Shown in pieces: positions 1-8,652 of a stretch of DNA of 64,000 nucleotides (the first letter of the stretch is position 1; each line of letters opens with the position of its first letter). The translations under genes and the position numbers were made by a program. Below the pieces are notes generated by a model, which saw only the letters and a list, made by a program, of their open reading frames with translations, did not search any database and was not told the origin of the DNA. The stretch lies in contig JAFUTC010000004.1 in the NCBI GenBank assembly GCA_017471505.1, positions 287,957-351,956 of the forward strand. The letters are read 5' to 3'. Source of the DNA: Alloprevotella sp. (lineage in GTDB: Bacteria; Bacteroidota; Bacteroidia; Bacteroidales; Bacteroidaceae).

Positions 1-1
1 C

Positions 2-2191
2 GGCCGTGCCTGGCACACGATGAGAGACCAAACCGGTTTCCGCCACCCCGACAGTCTGCTGACAGACCAGTGCAATCCGTTCACGCAAGGTTCCGTGCGC
101 TTTGCACGATCCACCAGCGACTCCATCCCATCGGCCTATGCCATCTGGCAACCGTCCATCCCGAAGGAAGGCGACTACGCTGTCTATGTGTCATACGCCA
201 CCCACAACCGAAGCATAAGCGACGCGCACTATAGCGTACACCATGCAGGCGGCACCACCCACTTTCTAGTCAATCAGCAAATGGGAGGCTCCACCTGGGT
301 ATATCTGGGCACGTTCCACTTTATGCAAGGCACCGACGACGACGGGTATGTCATTCTCACCAACGAGAGCCGGGAGACGGGCATAGTCACCGCCGACGCC
401 GTGAGGTTCGGGGGCGGCATGGGAAATATCTCGCGCGGCGCCGCCGGCTGTAGCAGTTTTCCGCGTTTCCTTGAGGCTGCCCGCTATCAGGCTCAGTGGT
501 GCGGAGCCCCCGATTCTGTCTATTACACGGAGCATGGCCGCAACGACTACAACGACGACCTGCGCGTGCGGGCCAACATGGTCAACTGGTTGGGCGGTGG
601 AAGCACCTACCAGCCTTATGCCACCGGAAAGAAAGTGCCCTTCGAACTGGCCTTAGCCATACACAGCGACGCCGGCACACTGGCCCGCGACAAATTTTTC
701 GGCACTCTCGCCATCTGCACCACACAGCCGCCGGCCGATTCGCTTGCCGCTGGCCACAGCGGACTGTTCGAGTCGGGCCAGTCGCGCCTCATGTCGCACG
801 ACCTGGCCGACATGCTGAAGAACAGCATAGCCACCGACCTTCAGCGCTACGGCTTGTCGTGGCCGATGCGAGAGACGTGGGACCGCAACTACGCTGAGAC
901 GCGCATGCCCCACCTGCCTTCGGCCATCATCGAGACACTTTCGCACCAGAACTTCCGCGACATGAGTCTGGCCCATACGCCGCAGTTCAAGTTCGCCCTT
1001 GCGCGTAGTCTGTATAAGGGCATATTGCACTATGTCTATGCCTCGCACGAGTGGGGAGAACCCGTGGTACAGCCGCTGCCCGTAAGCCATTTCTCGGCCG
1101 TGCTTACCGAAGCGGCCGACAGCGTAGTGCTGTCGTGGCAACCCACCGTCGATTCGCTCGAGGCCTCGGCCGTCCCCACCGACTACATAGTCTATACGTC
1201 GCACGACATGCAAGGGCTGGCCTTCGACAACGGATTTCCGACACAGGGGGCCACTCGCGTGACGCTGCCGCTGCAACCCGGCCGCCAATACAACTTCCGC
1301 GTGACGGCCAGCAACGCAGGTGGCGAAAGTTTTCCTTCTGAAACGCTCAGCGTCTACCGCTCCTCCAGGCCGCGCGGACAGATACTGCTGGTCGATGCCT
1401 TTACGCAACTCTCCGGACCGGCCGTCGTGTGCAGCGGCGACAGCCTAGGTGTCGATTTGCAGACCGATCCCGGCGTCCCCTACCATTCTTCCTGGGCATT
1501 CTCGGGCCAGCAAACCAAGTTCACGCAGCCACGTGCCGACATCAACTCCGGACTTGAACGTACGGGCGACGAACTTCGGGGCAACTACTTCAACCAAAGT
1601 GCGCTCCACTGCCATGCCATCGCCGAGGACGGCCGCTACCACGTGTCGAGCACATCGGTGCGTGCCGCCGAAAGCCTCGACTGGCAACGCTTCCAACTGG
1701 TCGACTATTTTGCCGGACTGTCCTATCGTCAGGCAAATGCGCCCGTTCCGTCGGCCGCATTCACATCGGCCATGCAGAAAAAGATTGACGGCTATACGCA
1801 ACATGGGGGACACGTCTTTGCCAGCGGCATGGCTGTTGGTTCCGATATGCAGTCCGAACCGGACCGCGACTTTCTGCACCGCGTGTTCTTCTGCCAGTTC
1901 GACCGCATAAACCCCTACCCCCAGAAACTGCTTACCGGCCTCAGCACGACCTTCGAGTTTAACCTCGACAGCACTTCCGTCTATCCGCCCCTGCCTCGCG
2001 TCGACGAGTTGCTGCCCATCTCGTCCGAATCGTTCTGCTTCATCACCTACGCCAACGGACATTCGGCCGGAGTGGCTGCCCAGACGGCCTCGCACAACGC
2101 GGCCCTCATCGGATTCCCCTTCTGTTCGCTCCGCTTCGACCAGCAGGCCGACTTCATGCACGCACTCCTGTCGTTCTTGCTCGTCAAGTAG
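2..2191 (+). CDS. Golvesin-like / amidase / fibronectin III surface protein (5' end outside window)
   Basis: The frame is open to the left window edge, so the N-terminus is missing; the first ATG in the window is at 20. Counting from that ATG, residues about 25-135 resemble a Golvesin C-terminal-like beta domain. Residues about 145-345 resemble an N-acetylmuramoyl-L-alanine amidase or zinc-peptidase fold, with an early TEHGRND segment, an AIHSDAG segment (probable metal-binding His) and a late IIETLSHQN segment (probable catalytic Glu). Residues about 355-450 look like a fibronectin type III domain, followed by about 270 residues I do not recognise. Bacteroidota proteins of this build are often annotated 'xanthan lyase', but nothing here shows xanthan as the substrate. 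A role in cell-wall or surface glycan processing is inferred. It ends before a strong hairpin and is separate from the Kdo operon downstream. Confidence 0.7.
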   Translation, partial: GRAWHTMRDQTGFRHPDSLLTDQCNPFTQGSVRFARSTSDSIPSAYAIWQPSIPKEGDYAVYVSYATHNRSISDAHYSVHHAGGTTHFLVNQQMGGSTWVYLGTFHFMQGTDDDGYVILTNESRETGIVTADAVRFGGGMGNISRGAAGCSSFPRFLEAARYQAQWCGAPDSVYYTEHGRNDYNDDLRVRANMVNWLGGGSTYQPYATGKKVPFELALAIHSDAGTLARDKFFGTLAICTTQPPADSLAAGHSGLFESGQSRLMSHDLADMLKNSIATDLQRYGLSWPMRETWDRNYAETRMPHLPSAIIETLSHQNFRDMSLAHTPQFKFALARSLYKGILHYVYASHEWGEPVVQPLPVSHFSAVLTEAADSVVLSWQPTVDSLEASAVPTDYIVYTSHDMQGLAFDNGFPTQGATRVTLPLQPGRQYNFRVTASNAGGESFPSETLSVYRSSRPRGQILLVDAFTQLSGPAVVCSGDSLGVDLQTDPGVPYHSSWAFSGQQTKFTQPRADINSGLERTGDELRGNYFNQSALHCHAIAEDGRYHVSSTSVRAAESLDWQRFQLVDYFAGLSYRQANAPVPSAAFTSAMQKKIDGYTQHGGHVFASGMAVGSDMQSEPDRDFLHRVFFCQFDRINPYPQKLLTGLSTTFEFNLDSTSVYPPLPRVDELLPISSESFCFITYANGHSAGVAAQTASHNAALIGFPFCSLRFDQQADFMHALLSFLLVK

Positions 2192-2208
2192 GAACGCGAC
2201 TTCCTATG

Positions 2209-2246
2209 GCGCTTATTTTTCTCAATTTTGCGAGGAAAATAAGCGC
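2209..2246 (+). terminator. hairpin terminator after the amidase-like gene
   Basis: Two 15-nt arms (2209-2223 and 2232-2246) pair almost perfectly, with one G-T pair and an 8-nt loop, 18 nt after the stop codon. The arms are AT-rich at their centre and T-rich sequence follows. It probably ends the upstream transcript, but it also lies just ahead of the waaA promoter-like site. Confidence 0.6.
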
Positions 2247-2253
2247 TATTTCG

Positions 2254-2261
2254 TATTTTTG
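2254..2261 (+). promoter_or_regulatory. Bacteroidota -7 element upstream of waaA
   Basis: TATTTTTG matches TAnnTTTG, 51 nt ahead of the waaA start. The best -33 candidate (TTTG, 2227-2230) is 23 nt away, slightly too far and inside the hairpin, so the assignment is tentative. Confidence 0.4.
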
Positions 2262-2312
2262 CATAATAGTATAGCCAATTAACAAACACCTCCAGTCGTA
2301 CTGGATGCCTAT

Positions 2313-3581
2313 ATGCTGCTGTTTTTCTACAACATAGTAGTGGTCGTGGCCTTTGCATTGCTCCGGATGGCCAAACCTTTCATGCGACACGACAGCAAGA
2401 TTCGCCGTTTCATATATGGCCAGCAACGTGTCATGCACCGCCTCGAAGCCATCCGGTCGGACCTAGCCAACGAGCGCATCATCTGGGTGCATGCCTCCTC
2501 CTACGGCGAATACAACATCATACGCCCTGTACTTCAGCAAATAAGGGAAAAGACCCCCTACAAGATTCTCTTCACGTTTTTCTCAGTCACGGGCATCGAC
2601 ACCCTTGCCGGCTGGACCATCAACCAAAGCCAGGCCGACCACATCCTTTACCTTCCGCTCGACAGCCGCAGTCGCGTCCGCCAGTTCCTCGATGCCGTCA
2701 AGCCCGAGAAAGCAGTCTTTGTCAAATCGGAGTTCTGGCCCAACTATCTCCATGCGTTGCGCCAGCGCCGCATACCCACCTATCTGGTGTCGGCAGTGGT
2801 TTCCGACCGTTCAGCCCTATTGCGTTGGTACGGACACCTGTTGTTTGGCGAAGCCGTCAAGACCTTTACCCATGCAACCACGCTGAGCGAGGTTTCGCTG
2901 CGCAACATGCAGAAAGCCGGCATAGAAAACGCCGAACTTTCGGGCGACCCGCTCTTCGACTATGTGGCTACCATGGCTCAGCGCGACTATAGCAACCCCA
3001 TCGTCGAACGCTTCCTCCAGAGCGCAGGCGGACGCCTGTTCATCTGCGGAAGTATCAACGACGCCAACGACCTCGAACTCGTCAGCCATCTGGCAAAGAA
3101 ACATCCCGACACGAAGTTCCTTTTCGTCCCCCACGAAGTCAGTTCGCGCCGATTGTGGACGATTGAGAGCCACACGCAGGGACGTTCGAAGCGCTATTCG
3201 CTTTGCACCGACCAGGAAGACTTTTCCGCCACCCAGATTCTCATTATCGATTTCGTAGGAGCCCTTTCGCGCCTCTATCGCTACGGCACGTGGGCCTACG
3301 TGGGAGGCGGATTCACGCCGCTCATCCACAGCATCATCGAGCCCGTAGCCTACGGACTGCCCGTAGCCTTCGGCCCGCGAATTGAGAAGCATATCACGCC
3401 GCGCCAAGTGGCCGCCATCGGTGTGGGCACCATTGTGCAGTCGGCCGACGACATCGACCAGTGGTTCACTGCGCTTAAGCACGCCGACGACAAGTTGGCC
3501 GACATCCGCGAAAAAGCCATGCGCTACACGCGGCAGAACCAGGGAGCGACCCAGCACATCGTGCAACTCATCTGCCAATAA
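2313..3581 (+). CDS. waaA: 3-deoxy-D-manno-octulosonic acid (Kdo) transferase
   Basis: WaaA/KdtA moves Kdo from CMP-Kdo to the lipid A precursor at the inner face of the inner membrane. The 422-residue length is normal. The N-terminus is a membrane anchor (about residues 4-20). The acceptor-binding domain carries VHASSYGE, in which Glu66 aligns with the catalytic base of the family. The C-terminal half has the GT-B donor-site segment YVGGGFTPLIHSIIEP, with its nucleotide-sugar-binding Glu. It heads a tight same-strand set with the acyltransferase (9-nt gap), the cytidylyltransferase and the kinase, which fits an operon for the inner core of LPS. Confidence 0.93.
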   Translation: MLLFFYNIVVVVAFALLRMAKPFMRHDSKIRRFIYGQQRVMHRLEAIRSDLANERIIWVHASSYGEYNIIRPVLQQIREKTPYKILFTFFSVTGIDTLAGWTINQSQADHILYLPLDSRSRVRQFLDAVKPEKAVFVKSEFWPNYLHALRQRRIPTYLVSAVVSDRSALLRWYGHLLFGEAVKTFTHATTLSEVSLRNMQKAGIENAELSGDPLFDYVATMAQRDYSNPIVERFLQSAGGRLFICGSINDANDLELVSHLAKKHPDTKFLFVPHEVSSRRLWTIESHTQGRSKRYSLCTDQEDFSATQILIIDFVGALSRLYRYGTWAYVGGGFTPLIHSIIEPVAYGLPVAFGPRIEKHITPRQVAAIGVGTIVQSADDIDQWFTALKHADDKLADIREKAMRYTRQNQGATQHIVQLICQ

Positions 3582-3590
3582 GTCCGCTGC

Positions 3591-4478
3591 ATGAAACAAA
3601 CGCTCGTCCTCGCCCCCTTGCGCCTGCTGGCGCTGCTGCCGCTTAGCGTGCTCTACGTGCTCAGCGATGCCGTGGCCTGCCTGCTCTATCATGTGGTCCG
3701 CTACCGCCGTCACACCGTCGACGACAACCTGCGCCGCTCGCTGCCCCATCTTTCCGACAGCCAGCGCCGACGGGTAGCCAGGCGCTTCTACCGTCACCTG
3801 GCCGACGTCGTGGTAGAAACCGTCAAACTGCTCCACATCAGCGACCGGCAACTCCAACGCCGCATCGAGGTGCGCAATGCCGAACTCATCGACCAGGCTG
3901 CCGCCCACGGACAGTCTACGCTGCTCTATCTAGGTCATTATGCCAACTGGGAATGGGTGCAGGCCATCACGTTCCACTGCACCTTGCCCGAACTCAGAGG
4001 CGAGGTCTACCGGCCGCTCCACGACTCCAATTTCGACAAACTGCTGCTCACCATACGCAGCCGCTTCTTCCCCAACCAGCTCATACCGCAGGCGCGGGTC
4101 GCCCGCACGCTGCTATCGACCCATCAGAGCGGCAAGACGTTCTGCATCGGACTCATCTCCGACCAAAGGCCCCACATCGAGCATCCCTCGCATACGATGC
4201 AGTTTCTTTCGCAAGAGACCGGCTTCATCACCGGCGGCGAAGAAATCGGCAACCGCGTCGGCGCACAGTTTCTCTATATCGACATCGAGAAGACAAGGCG
4301 CGGGCACTACCGCCTGACCCTGCAGCCGATAGAGCCGAGCCACACGCAGACCGACTACCCCATCTCCGAACAATTTATGAAAATGCTGGAACAGTCCATC
4401 CTACGCCAACCCGAACTGTGGCTATGGTCGCACAAACGTTGGCTCCACCAGCAGCAATCTTCAACCCATAAGCCATGA
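3591..4478 (+). CDS. LpxL/HtrB-type lipid A late acyltransferase
   Basis: A 295-residue member of the lysophospholipid/lauroyl acyltransferase family, which adds secondary acyl chains to Kdo-lipid A at the inner membrane. An N-terminal hydrophobic segment (about 5-35) precedes the GHYANWEW motif, whose His116-x4-Glu121 is the catalytic HX4(D/E) pair. A second family block lies around residues 175-205 (LISDQRP). The stop overlaps the next start by 4 nt (ATGA), so it is translationally coupled to the cytidylyltransferase. Which acyl chain and position it serves cannot be read from the sequence. Confidence 0.88.
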   Translation: MKQTLVLAPLRLLALLPLSVLYVLSDAVACLLYHVVRYRRHTVDDNLRRSLPHLSDSQRRRVARRFYRHLADVVVETVKLLHISDRQLQRRIEVRNAELIDQAAAHGQSTLLYLGHYANWEWVQAITFHCTLPELRGEVYRPLHDSNFDKLLLTIRSRFFPNQLIPQARVARTLLSTHQSGKTFCIGLISDQRPHIEHPSHTMQFLSQETGFITGGEEIGNRVGAQFLYIDIEKTRRGHYRLTLQPIEPSHTQTDYPISEQFMKMLEQSILRQPELWLWSHKRWLHQQQSSTHKP

Positions 4479-5209
4479 AAATCATTTGTGTAATCCCTGC
4501 ACGCGCCGAATCGACGCGCTTTTTTGAAAAGCCTCTGGCCAAAATCCTCAATAAGCCCATGATACAGTGGGTTTACGAACACTGCAAGGCCGTTCCCGAA
4601 TTCAGCCAGGTCTATGTGGCCACCGACAGCGATAAGATTGCCGACGCATGCAAGCAGTTCGGCGCCGAGGTAGTCATGACCGCATCCACCCACGATACCG
4701 CCACCGAGCGGCTCTACGAGGTTTCCACCAAAATCGACGCAGACCTCTACGTGATGGTCAATGGCGACGAGCCGCTACTTACGCGCGACGCCATCGTGCA
4801 GTGCATCCCCGACACGATAGGCGACGAACTCTACGTGTCGAACCTTATGACCGACTTCGACAATCCCGTGGAGGTGGTCGACAGCACCAACCTCAAGATA
4901 GTCACCAACAAGAACAACCGCTGCCTCTTTATCTCGCGCAGTCCCATCCCCTTCCCGAAGGGCAACATGGACTATGTCTTCCACAAGTTCGTCGGCGTAG
5001 GCGCTTTCAACCGCAAGGCACTCGACTTCTACCATAATACGCCGCGCGGACCCATTGAGAAAATCGAGGAGAACGACTCTTTCCGCTTCATCGAGAACGA
5101 GGTGCCCATCTACTACTATAACTGCCACTGCAAGTCGCTCTCAGTTGACAACAAGAAAGACATTGCCGGCGTCGAGCACTACCTTCAGAAACTCGGATTA
5201 GACAAATAA
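4475..5209 (+). CDS. KdsB-like CMP-Kdo synthetase family cytidylyltransferase (atypical)
   Basis: A 244-residue nucleotidyltransferase whose N-terminal IPAR signature, YVATDSD segment and GDEP motif (residues 97-100) place it in the KdsB/acylneuraminate cytidylyltransferase fold. KdsB activates Kdo with CTP to give CMP-Kdo, the donor used by WaaA, so the operon position fits. It is odd, though. The usual STRLPGKPL block reads STRFFEKPL, the usual (S/T)GT(D/E)R block reads DTATER, and the C-terminal third (FHKFVGVGAFNRKALDF onward) differs from the KdsB sequences I remember. It could be the only CMP-Kdo synthetase or a paralogue for a related sugar acid. It overlaps the previous gene by 4 nt and precedes the kinase by 11 nt. 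Confidence 0.75.
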   Translation: MKIICVIPARAESTRFFEKPLAKILNKPMIQWVYEHCKAVPEFSQVYVATDSDKIADACKQFGAEVVMTASTHDTATERLYEVSTKIDADLYVMVNGDEPLLTRDAIVQCIPDTIGDELYVSNLMTDFDNPVEVVDSTNLKIVTNKNNRCLFISRSPIPFPKGNMDYVFHKFVGVGAFNRKALDFYHNTPRGPIEKIEENDSFRFIENEVPIYYYNCHCKSLSVDNKKDIAGVEHYLQKLGLDK

Positions 5210-5220
5210 GCCACCCTGCC

Positions 5221-5985
5221 GTGTCGTTCAGCCTGACCCTACAACCCTCATTCGAGCAACTGCGTCCCGTCATGCAGCACGTTCCGGCTATGATGGCCGG
5301 CGACGAAGGCGTGGTATTGCTCGACGGACGAAACCTGATAAAGAAGTTCGAGATTGAACCGGGATTTTGGATTAACGTGAAGCGCTACCACAAGCCCCGG
5401 TTCTTCAACAAACTGGTCTACTCGCTCCGCCTGCGCAAGCCCAAGGGACTCCGCGCCTACATCTACCCCGACAAGTTGGCCAAAATCGGCATCTACTCGC
5501 CCGAGTCCATCGCCTACATAGAGGAACGCAGCCACGGACTCATCGGCTACACCTACTTCGTAAGCATGCAGATTGACTACGAGCACCAGTGCTACGAGTT
5601 TGCCGACCTCGACGTCGAAAAGTCCGGCGAACTGATTCGTGCCTTTGCCGCCTTTGCCGCCAAGTTGCACAAAGGCAAGATGATGCACCGCGACTTCTCG
5701 CCGGGCAACATCCTGTGGACGCAGCGCGACGGCAAATACATCTTCGCGCTTATCGACACCAACCAGATGCGCTTCGGACGGGTCGGCATGCGCCTCGGAT
5801 GCGCCAACTTCGCCCGCCTCTACGGCCACAAGCCGTTCTTCCGCGCCCTGGCCACGGCATACGCCGACGAGCGCCACTTTCCCGCCGACGAGTGCATCCG
5901 CCTGATGCTCCGCTACCGCCAGCGCTTCTGGAAACGCTATATGCGCCGCAAGCCGGAGAAAGTAGTCTGGGACGTCGACCTTTGA
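5221..5985 (+). CDS. LPS-core / Kdo kinase-like protein (WaaP/KdkA type)
   Basis: A 254-residue protein with a small protein-kinase-like fold of the lipopolysaccharide kinase group, which phosphorylates Kdo or heptose in the inner core. Visible are the catalytic-loop motif HRDFSPGN (His156-Arg157-Asp158, Asn163) and a metal-binding Asp at about 179 in LIDTNQ. The start is a GTG 11 nt after the cytidylyltransferase stop, and no ATG gives a better N-terminus. As last gene of the waaA operon it most likely acts on the Kdo just added. Kdo versus heptose specificity is not decidable here. Confidence 0.75.
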   Translation: MSFSLTLQPSFEQLRPVMQHVPAMMAGDEGVVLLDGRNLIKKFEIEPGFWINVKRYHKPRFFNKLVYSLRLRKPKGLRAYIYPDKLAKIGIYSPESIAYIEERSHGLIGYTYFVSMQIDYEHQCYEFADLDVEKSGELIRAFAAFAAKLHKGKMMHRDFSPGNILWTQRDGKYIFALIDTNQMRFGRVGMRLGCANFARLYGHKPFFRALATAYADERHFPADECIRLMLRYRQRFWKRYMRRKPEKVVWDVDL

Positions 5986-6038
5986 CCCGCTGCACGCCTC
6001 CATAGTCCGACCCATGCCCACCCTGGACCCATACACCA

Positions 6039-6116
6039 TTTTCATAATGCGACAGAAAAATTCCATTATACAATTTTGAAATTGCATAATGGAATTTTTA
6101 AATTGCATAATCCAAT
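6039..6116. repeat. 21-bp phased palindrome array A (degenerate)
   Basis: Units of the ATTSCATWATGSAAT palindrome begin at 6060, 6081 and 6102, exactly 21 bp apart. A weaker unit in phase at 6039 contains TTTCATAATGC. The next in-phase slot (6123) is badly degraded and runs into the start of the downstream phosphatase gene. The array marks the left border of the low-GC island and ends 15 nt before the first possible start codon. Confidence 0.85.
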
Positions 6117-6131
6117 TTTCACATTCGAAAT

Positions 6132-8303
6132 ATGTATCTTAGCACGCAAAAAAGCATGAAAAAAGTCAAAGGTATTCTCATTATCATCTTAGCGGCGGTC
6201 TTGCTTGAGGTCATGTTAGGCATACAATATTATAGTATGCATGACATGATGAGCGAACAGTTGGAGAAACGCGCCGAGAGCGAGTTGACACTGAAGGCTA
6301 TCTTGATTAAGAACATGCTTAACCAAACAGAGAACGCCTTGGAGGATTATGTTTGGGATTTACGTCAAAGATTTGGTAAGCCTGACTCCATAGACCTTGT
6401 TGCCAAGTCGCTCCTATCGACCAATCCTGAAATAGTCAATTGCTGGATAGCATTCACTCCTTATTATTATTCGCAGAAAGGACGCTTGTTTGAGCCATGT
6501 GCAAAACGCCAGGGAGAGATAATCAAGACAGACCAAGTTGGCGGAGAGAAACATGACTATACGCTTATGGAACATTACCGTGAGGCTGCTGAGAGCAGTG
6601 ATTATCACTGGACAGACCCCTATTTCGATGAAATTATCGTTACGACTTGTTCTAAGGCTATCCGTGATGGTCGTGACAGTTTGATATGTGTGTTTGGTGC
6701 GGATCTCTCATTGAAATGGTTGAACGACACGTTGAACGTCAGGCACATTTTCCCATCTTCGTTCATTATGCTTTTGACGGAGGAAGGCAAAATCATCATG
6801 CCACAGCCGTCCGAGGGAGATAAAAGTGAGATTAGCCAAAAACTTACCACGTTTATTAACGACAGTAGTGTGGTGAGAACGAACAGCAAGAGTGGCAGGA
6901 CAAAAATCATCCGTTTCAGTTCCGATGAGGTAGGAGACGACGGATGTGTGTTCTATGCCAACATGAGAGGGAAGCCACATTGGCAACTTGCGGTGGTCTG
7001 CTATGACCGCGAAGTGTATGCACAACTTTATAAACTGCGGTTGCGTTTCCTATTGCTCAACCTATTGGGTTTTGGTGTCTTGTTATTCATGGTGGAACGT
7101 TATGCCCTCAATGTGCTGAAGTTGCAAAAGACAACATTGGAACAAAGCCGTATCAACAATGATTTGCATATTGCGAATAAGATACAAACGGCCATGTTAC
7201 CGGAAAAAGAATTGGTAGACGAGCATGTTGAGGTGGCTGGTAAACTCATCCCTGCCAAGCAAGTGGGTGGCGACTTGTATGAGTTTTTAGTCCGCAATGA
7301 AAAGCTGTTTTTCTGCATTGGCGACGTTTCGGGCAAAGGCATCCCATCCGCGCTTATCATGGCGATGACCCAGGCTATCTTCCGTGTAATATCCATTCGT
7401 GAGAACAACCCCGCCCGCATCATGGAAGACATCAATGGCATGGCTTGCCGGAACAATAAGTCAAATATGTTTGCCACGCTTTTCATTGGCGTTCTCGACC
7501 TCCCGACGGGTCATTTGCGCTATTGCAACGCAGGACACGACCTACCTTTAATCATCAATCAAGAGGTAAGCAAATTGAATGCCCATGCCAATTTGCCCGT
7601 GGGGGTATTCAGTGACACCAAATATGAGATGCAGGAAGAACGCCTGTCGCCAAATACCATATTGTTTCTTTACACGGATGGATTGACAGAGACCATCAAT
7701 ATGAAGCGGGAGCAGTTTGGCATAGGGCGTGTTGTGACAACGTTCCATGAATTGCGCACAACACCTACCGTCAACCAATTGCTTGACAAGATGACGGATA
7801 TTGTCGTCGAATATATGGATGGGGCGGAGCAAAGGGACGACCTTACCCTGTTTGCCATTCGTTACAAAGGTGAACAAAATAGCGACCAGATATTAGACGA
7901 GAGCCTTGTCGTGTCAAATGACATTCAGGAGTTGAAGCAGCTCAAGTCTTTTCTCCTTTCTTCTTTTGAGAAAATAGATGTATCACAAACGATGGTGTCA
8001 CAACTAAGACTTGCCTTGGAGGAGACAATTGTGAACATCATGAACTATGCCTACCCTAATGACAAGAAAGGTGATATTCTAATCAATATGAAATATGATG
8101 GCAAGGCGATTAGGTTTGTCATTACCGACGAAGGCGTGGCATTCGACCCCACGCAAGCGGCAGAGGTCGATACGACACTCTCCGCCAAAGACCGTCCCAT
8201 CGGCGGACTGGGCATCTTATTGGTGCGTGAGTTAATGGACACGGTGAATTATGAGCGCATTGACGACAAGAATGTGCTTACCTTGAAGAAGTTAGTTAAT
8301 TAG
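6132..8303 (+). CDS. membrane sensor - SpoIIE/PP2C phosphatase - RsbW-like kinase fusion
   Basis: This 723-residue protein combines sensing with both enzymes of a partner switch. A transmembrane helix (about 10-30) leads to a periplasmic domain (about 35-295) with Cache-like features (HWTDPYFD followed by ICVFGADLSL). A second helix spans about 302-323. The cytoplasmic SpoIIE-type PP2C domain follows, with metal-site blocks GGDLYE (about 379-384), GDVSGKG (about 397-403) and LYTDGLTE. The C-terminal 130 residues form a HATPase domain like RsbW/SpoIIAB, with N-box EETIVNIMNYAY (about 630) and a GGLGILLV G-box. It presumably phosphorylates and dephosphorylates the STAS protein encoded 46 nt downstream. 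The ATG at 6156 (MKKVKGIL) may be the real start, because TATCTTAG at 6134-6141 resembles a -7 box. GC is far below that of the flanking genes. Confidence 0.9.
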   Translation: MYLSTQKSMKKVKGILIIILAAVLLEVMLGIQYYSMHDMMSEQLEKRAESELTLKAILIKNMLNQTENALEDYVWDLRQRFGKPDSIDLVAKSLLSTNPEIVNCWIAFTPYYYSQKGRLFEPCAKRQGEIIKTDQVGGEKHDYTLMEHYREAAESSDYHWTDPYFDEIIVTTCSKAIRDGRDSLICVFGADLSLKWLNDTLNVRHIFPSSFIMLLTEEGKIIMPQPSEGDKSEISQKLTTFINDSSVVRTNSKSGRTKIIRFSSDEVGDDGCVFYANMRGKPHWQLAVVCYDREVYAQLYKLRLRFLLLNLLGFGVLLFMVERYALNVLKLQKTTLEQSRINNDLHIANKIQTAMLPEKELVDEHVEVAGKLIPAKQVGGDLYEFLVRNEKLFFCIGDVSGKGIPSALIMAMTQAIFRVISIRENNPARIMEDINGMACRNNKSNMFATLFIGVLDLPTGHLRYCNAGHDLPLIINQEVSKLNAHANLPVGVFSDTKYEMQEERLSPNTILFLYTDGLTETINMKREQFGIGRVVTTFHELRTTPTVNQLLDKMTDIVVEYMDGAEQRDDLTLFAIRYKGEQNSDQILDESLVVSNDIQELKQLKSFLLSSFEKIDVSQTMVSQLRLALEETIVNIMNYAYPNDKKGDILINMKYDGKAIRFVITDEGVAFDPTQAAEVDTTLSAKDRPIGGLGILLVRELMDTVNYERIDDKNVLTLKKLVN

Positions 8304-8349
8304 TTATTGAGTTCTCACGAACTCACAAACGTATAAACTTATCACACAA
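8304..8349 (+). repeat. degenerate 8-bp tandem repeat, copy 1
   Basis: The spacer between the phosphatase and STAS genes is built of 8-nt units of the kind gttctcac/gaactcac/aaacgtat/aaacttat. About 36 of its first 39 nt match the spacer before the phosphopantetheinyl transferase gene (18702 onward), and the likeness extends back into the stop-codon region of both upstream genes. Confidence 0.75.
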
Positions 8350-8652
8350 ATGAAAACAAACATTGAGAAAAAAGATGGCAAGACCATTGTCACACTTGAG
8401 GGAGAACTTGACACAATGGCTGCCAATGAGGTGGAAAACGCCTTGAAACCACTTATGGAATCACAAGGCGAAGAGATTATCATTGAATGTAAGGGATTGG
8501 AATACATTGCATCCAGTGGATTGCGTATATTGCTCAGCATATTGAAAAACGTCATGGCGACTGGCGGCTCTATAACCCTTAGAAACGTGAATGATGACAT
8601 CAAGAATGTATTTAACCTTACGGGATTTGTCAAACTTTTCAAGTTTGAGTGA
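8350..8652 (+). CDS. STAS-domain anti-sigma factor antagonist
   Basis: A 100-residue single STAS domain, the usual size of RsbV/SpoIIAA proteins. It contains the signature segment YIASSGLR; Ser55 aligns with the regulatory phosphoserine of SpoIIAA/RsbV, though the residue before it is Ala rather than the usual Asp. The protein is expected to be phosphorylated by the RsbW-like domain and dephosphorylated by the PP2C domain of the preceding gene, and to bind a partner only in one state. The island encodes no sigma factor, so the downstream partner is unknown. Its 3' end overlaps the possible 5' end of the porin gene, suggesting coupled translation. Confidence 0.92.
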   Translation: MKTNIEKKDGKTIVTLEGELDTMAANEVENALKPLMESQGEEIIIECKGLEYIASSGLRILLSILKNVMATGGSITLRNVNDDIKNVFNLTGFVKLFKFE

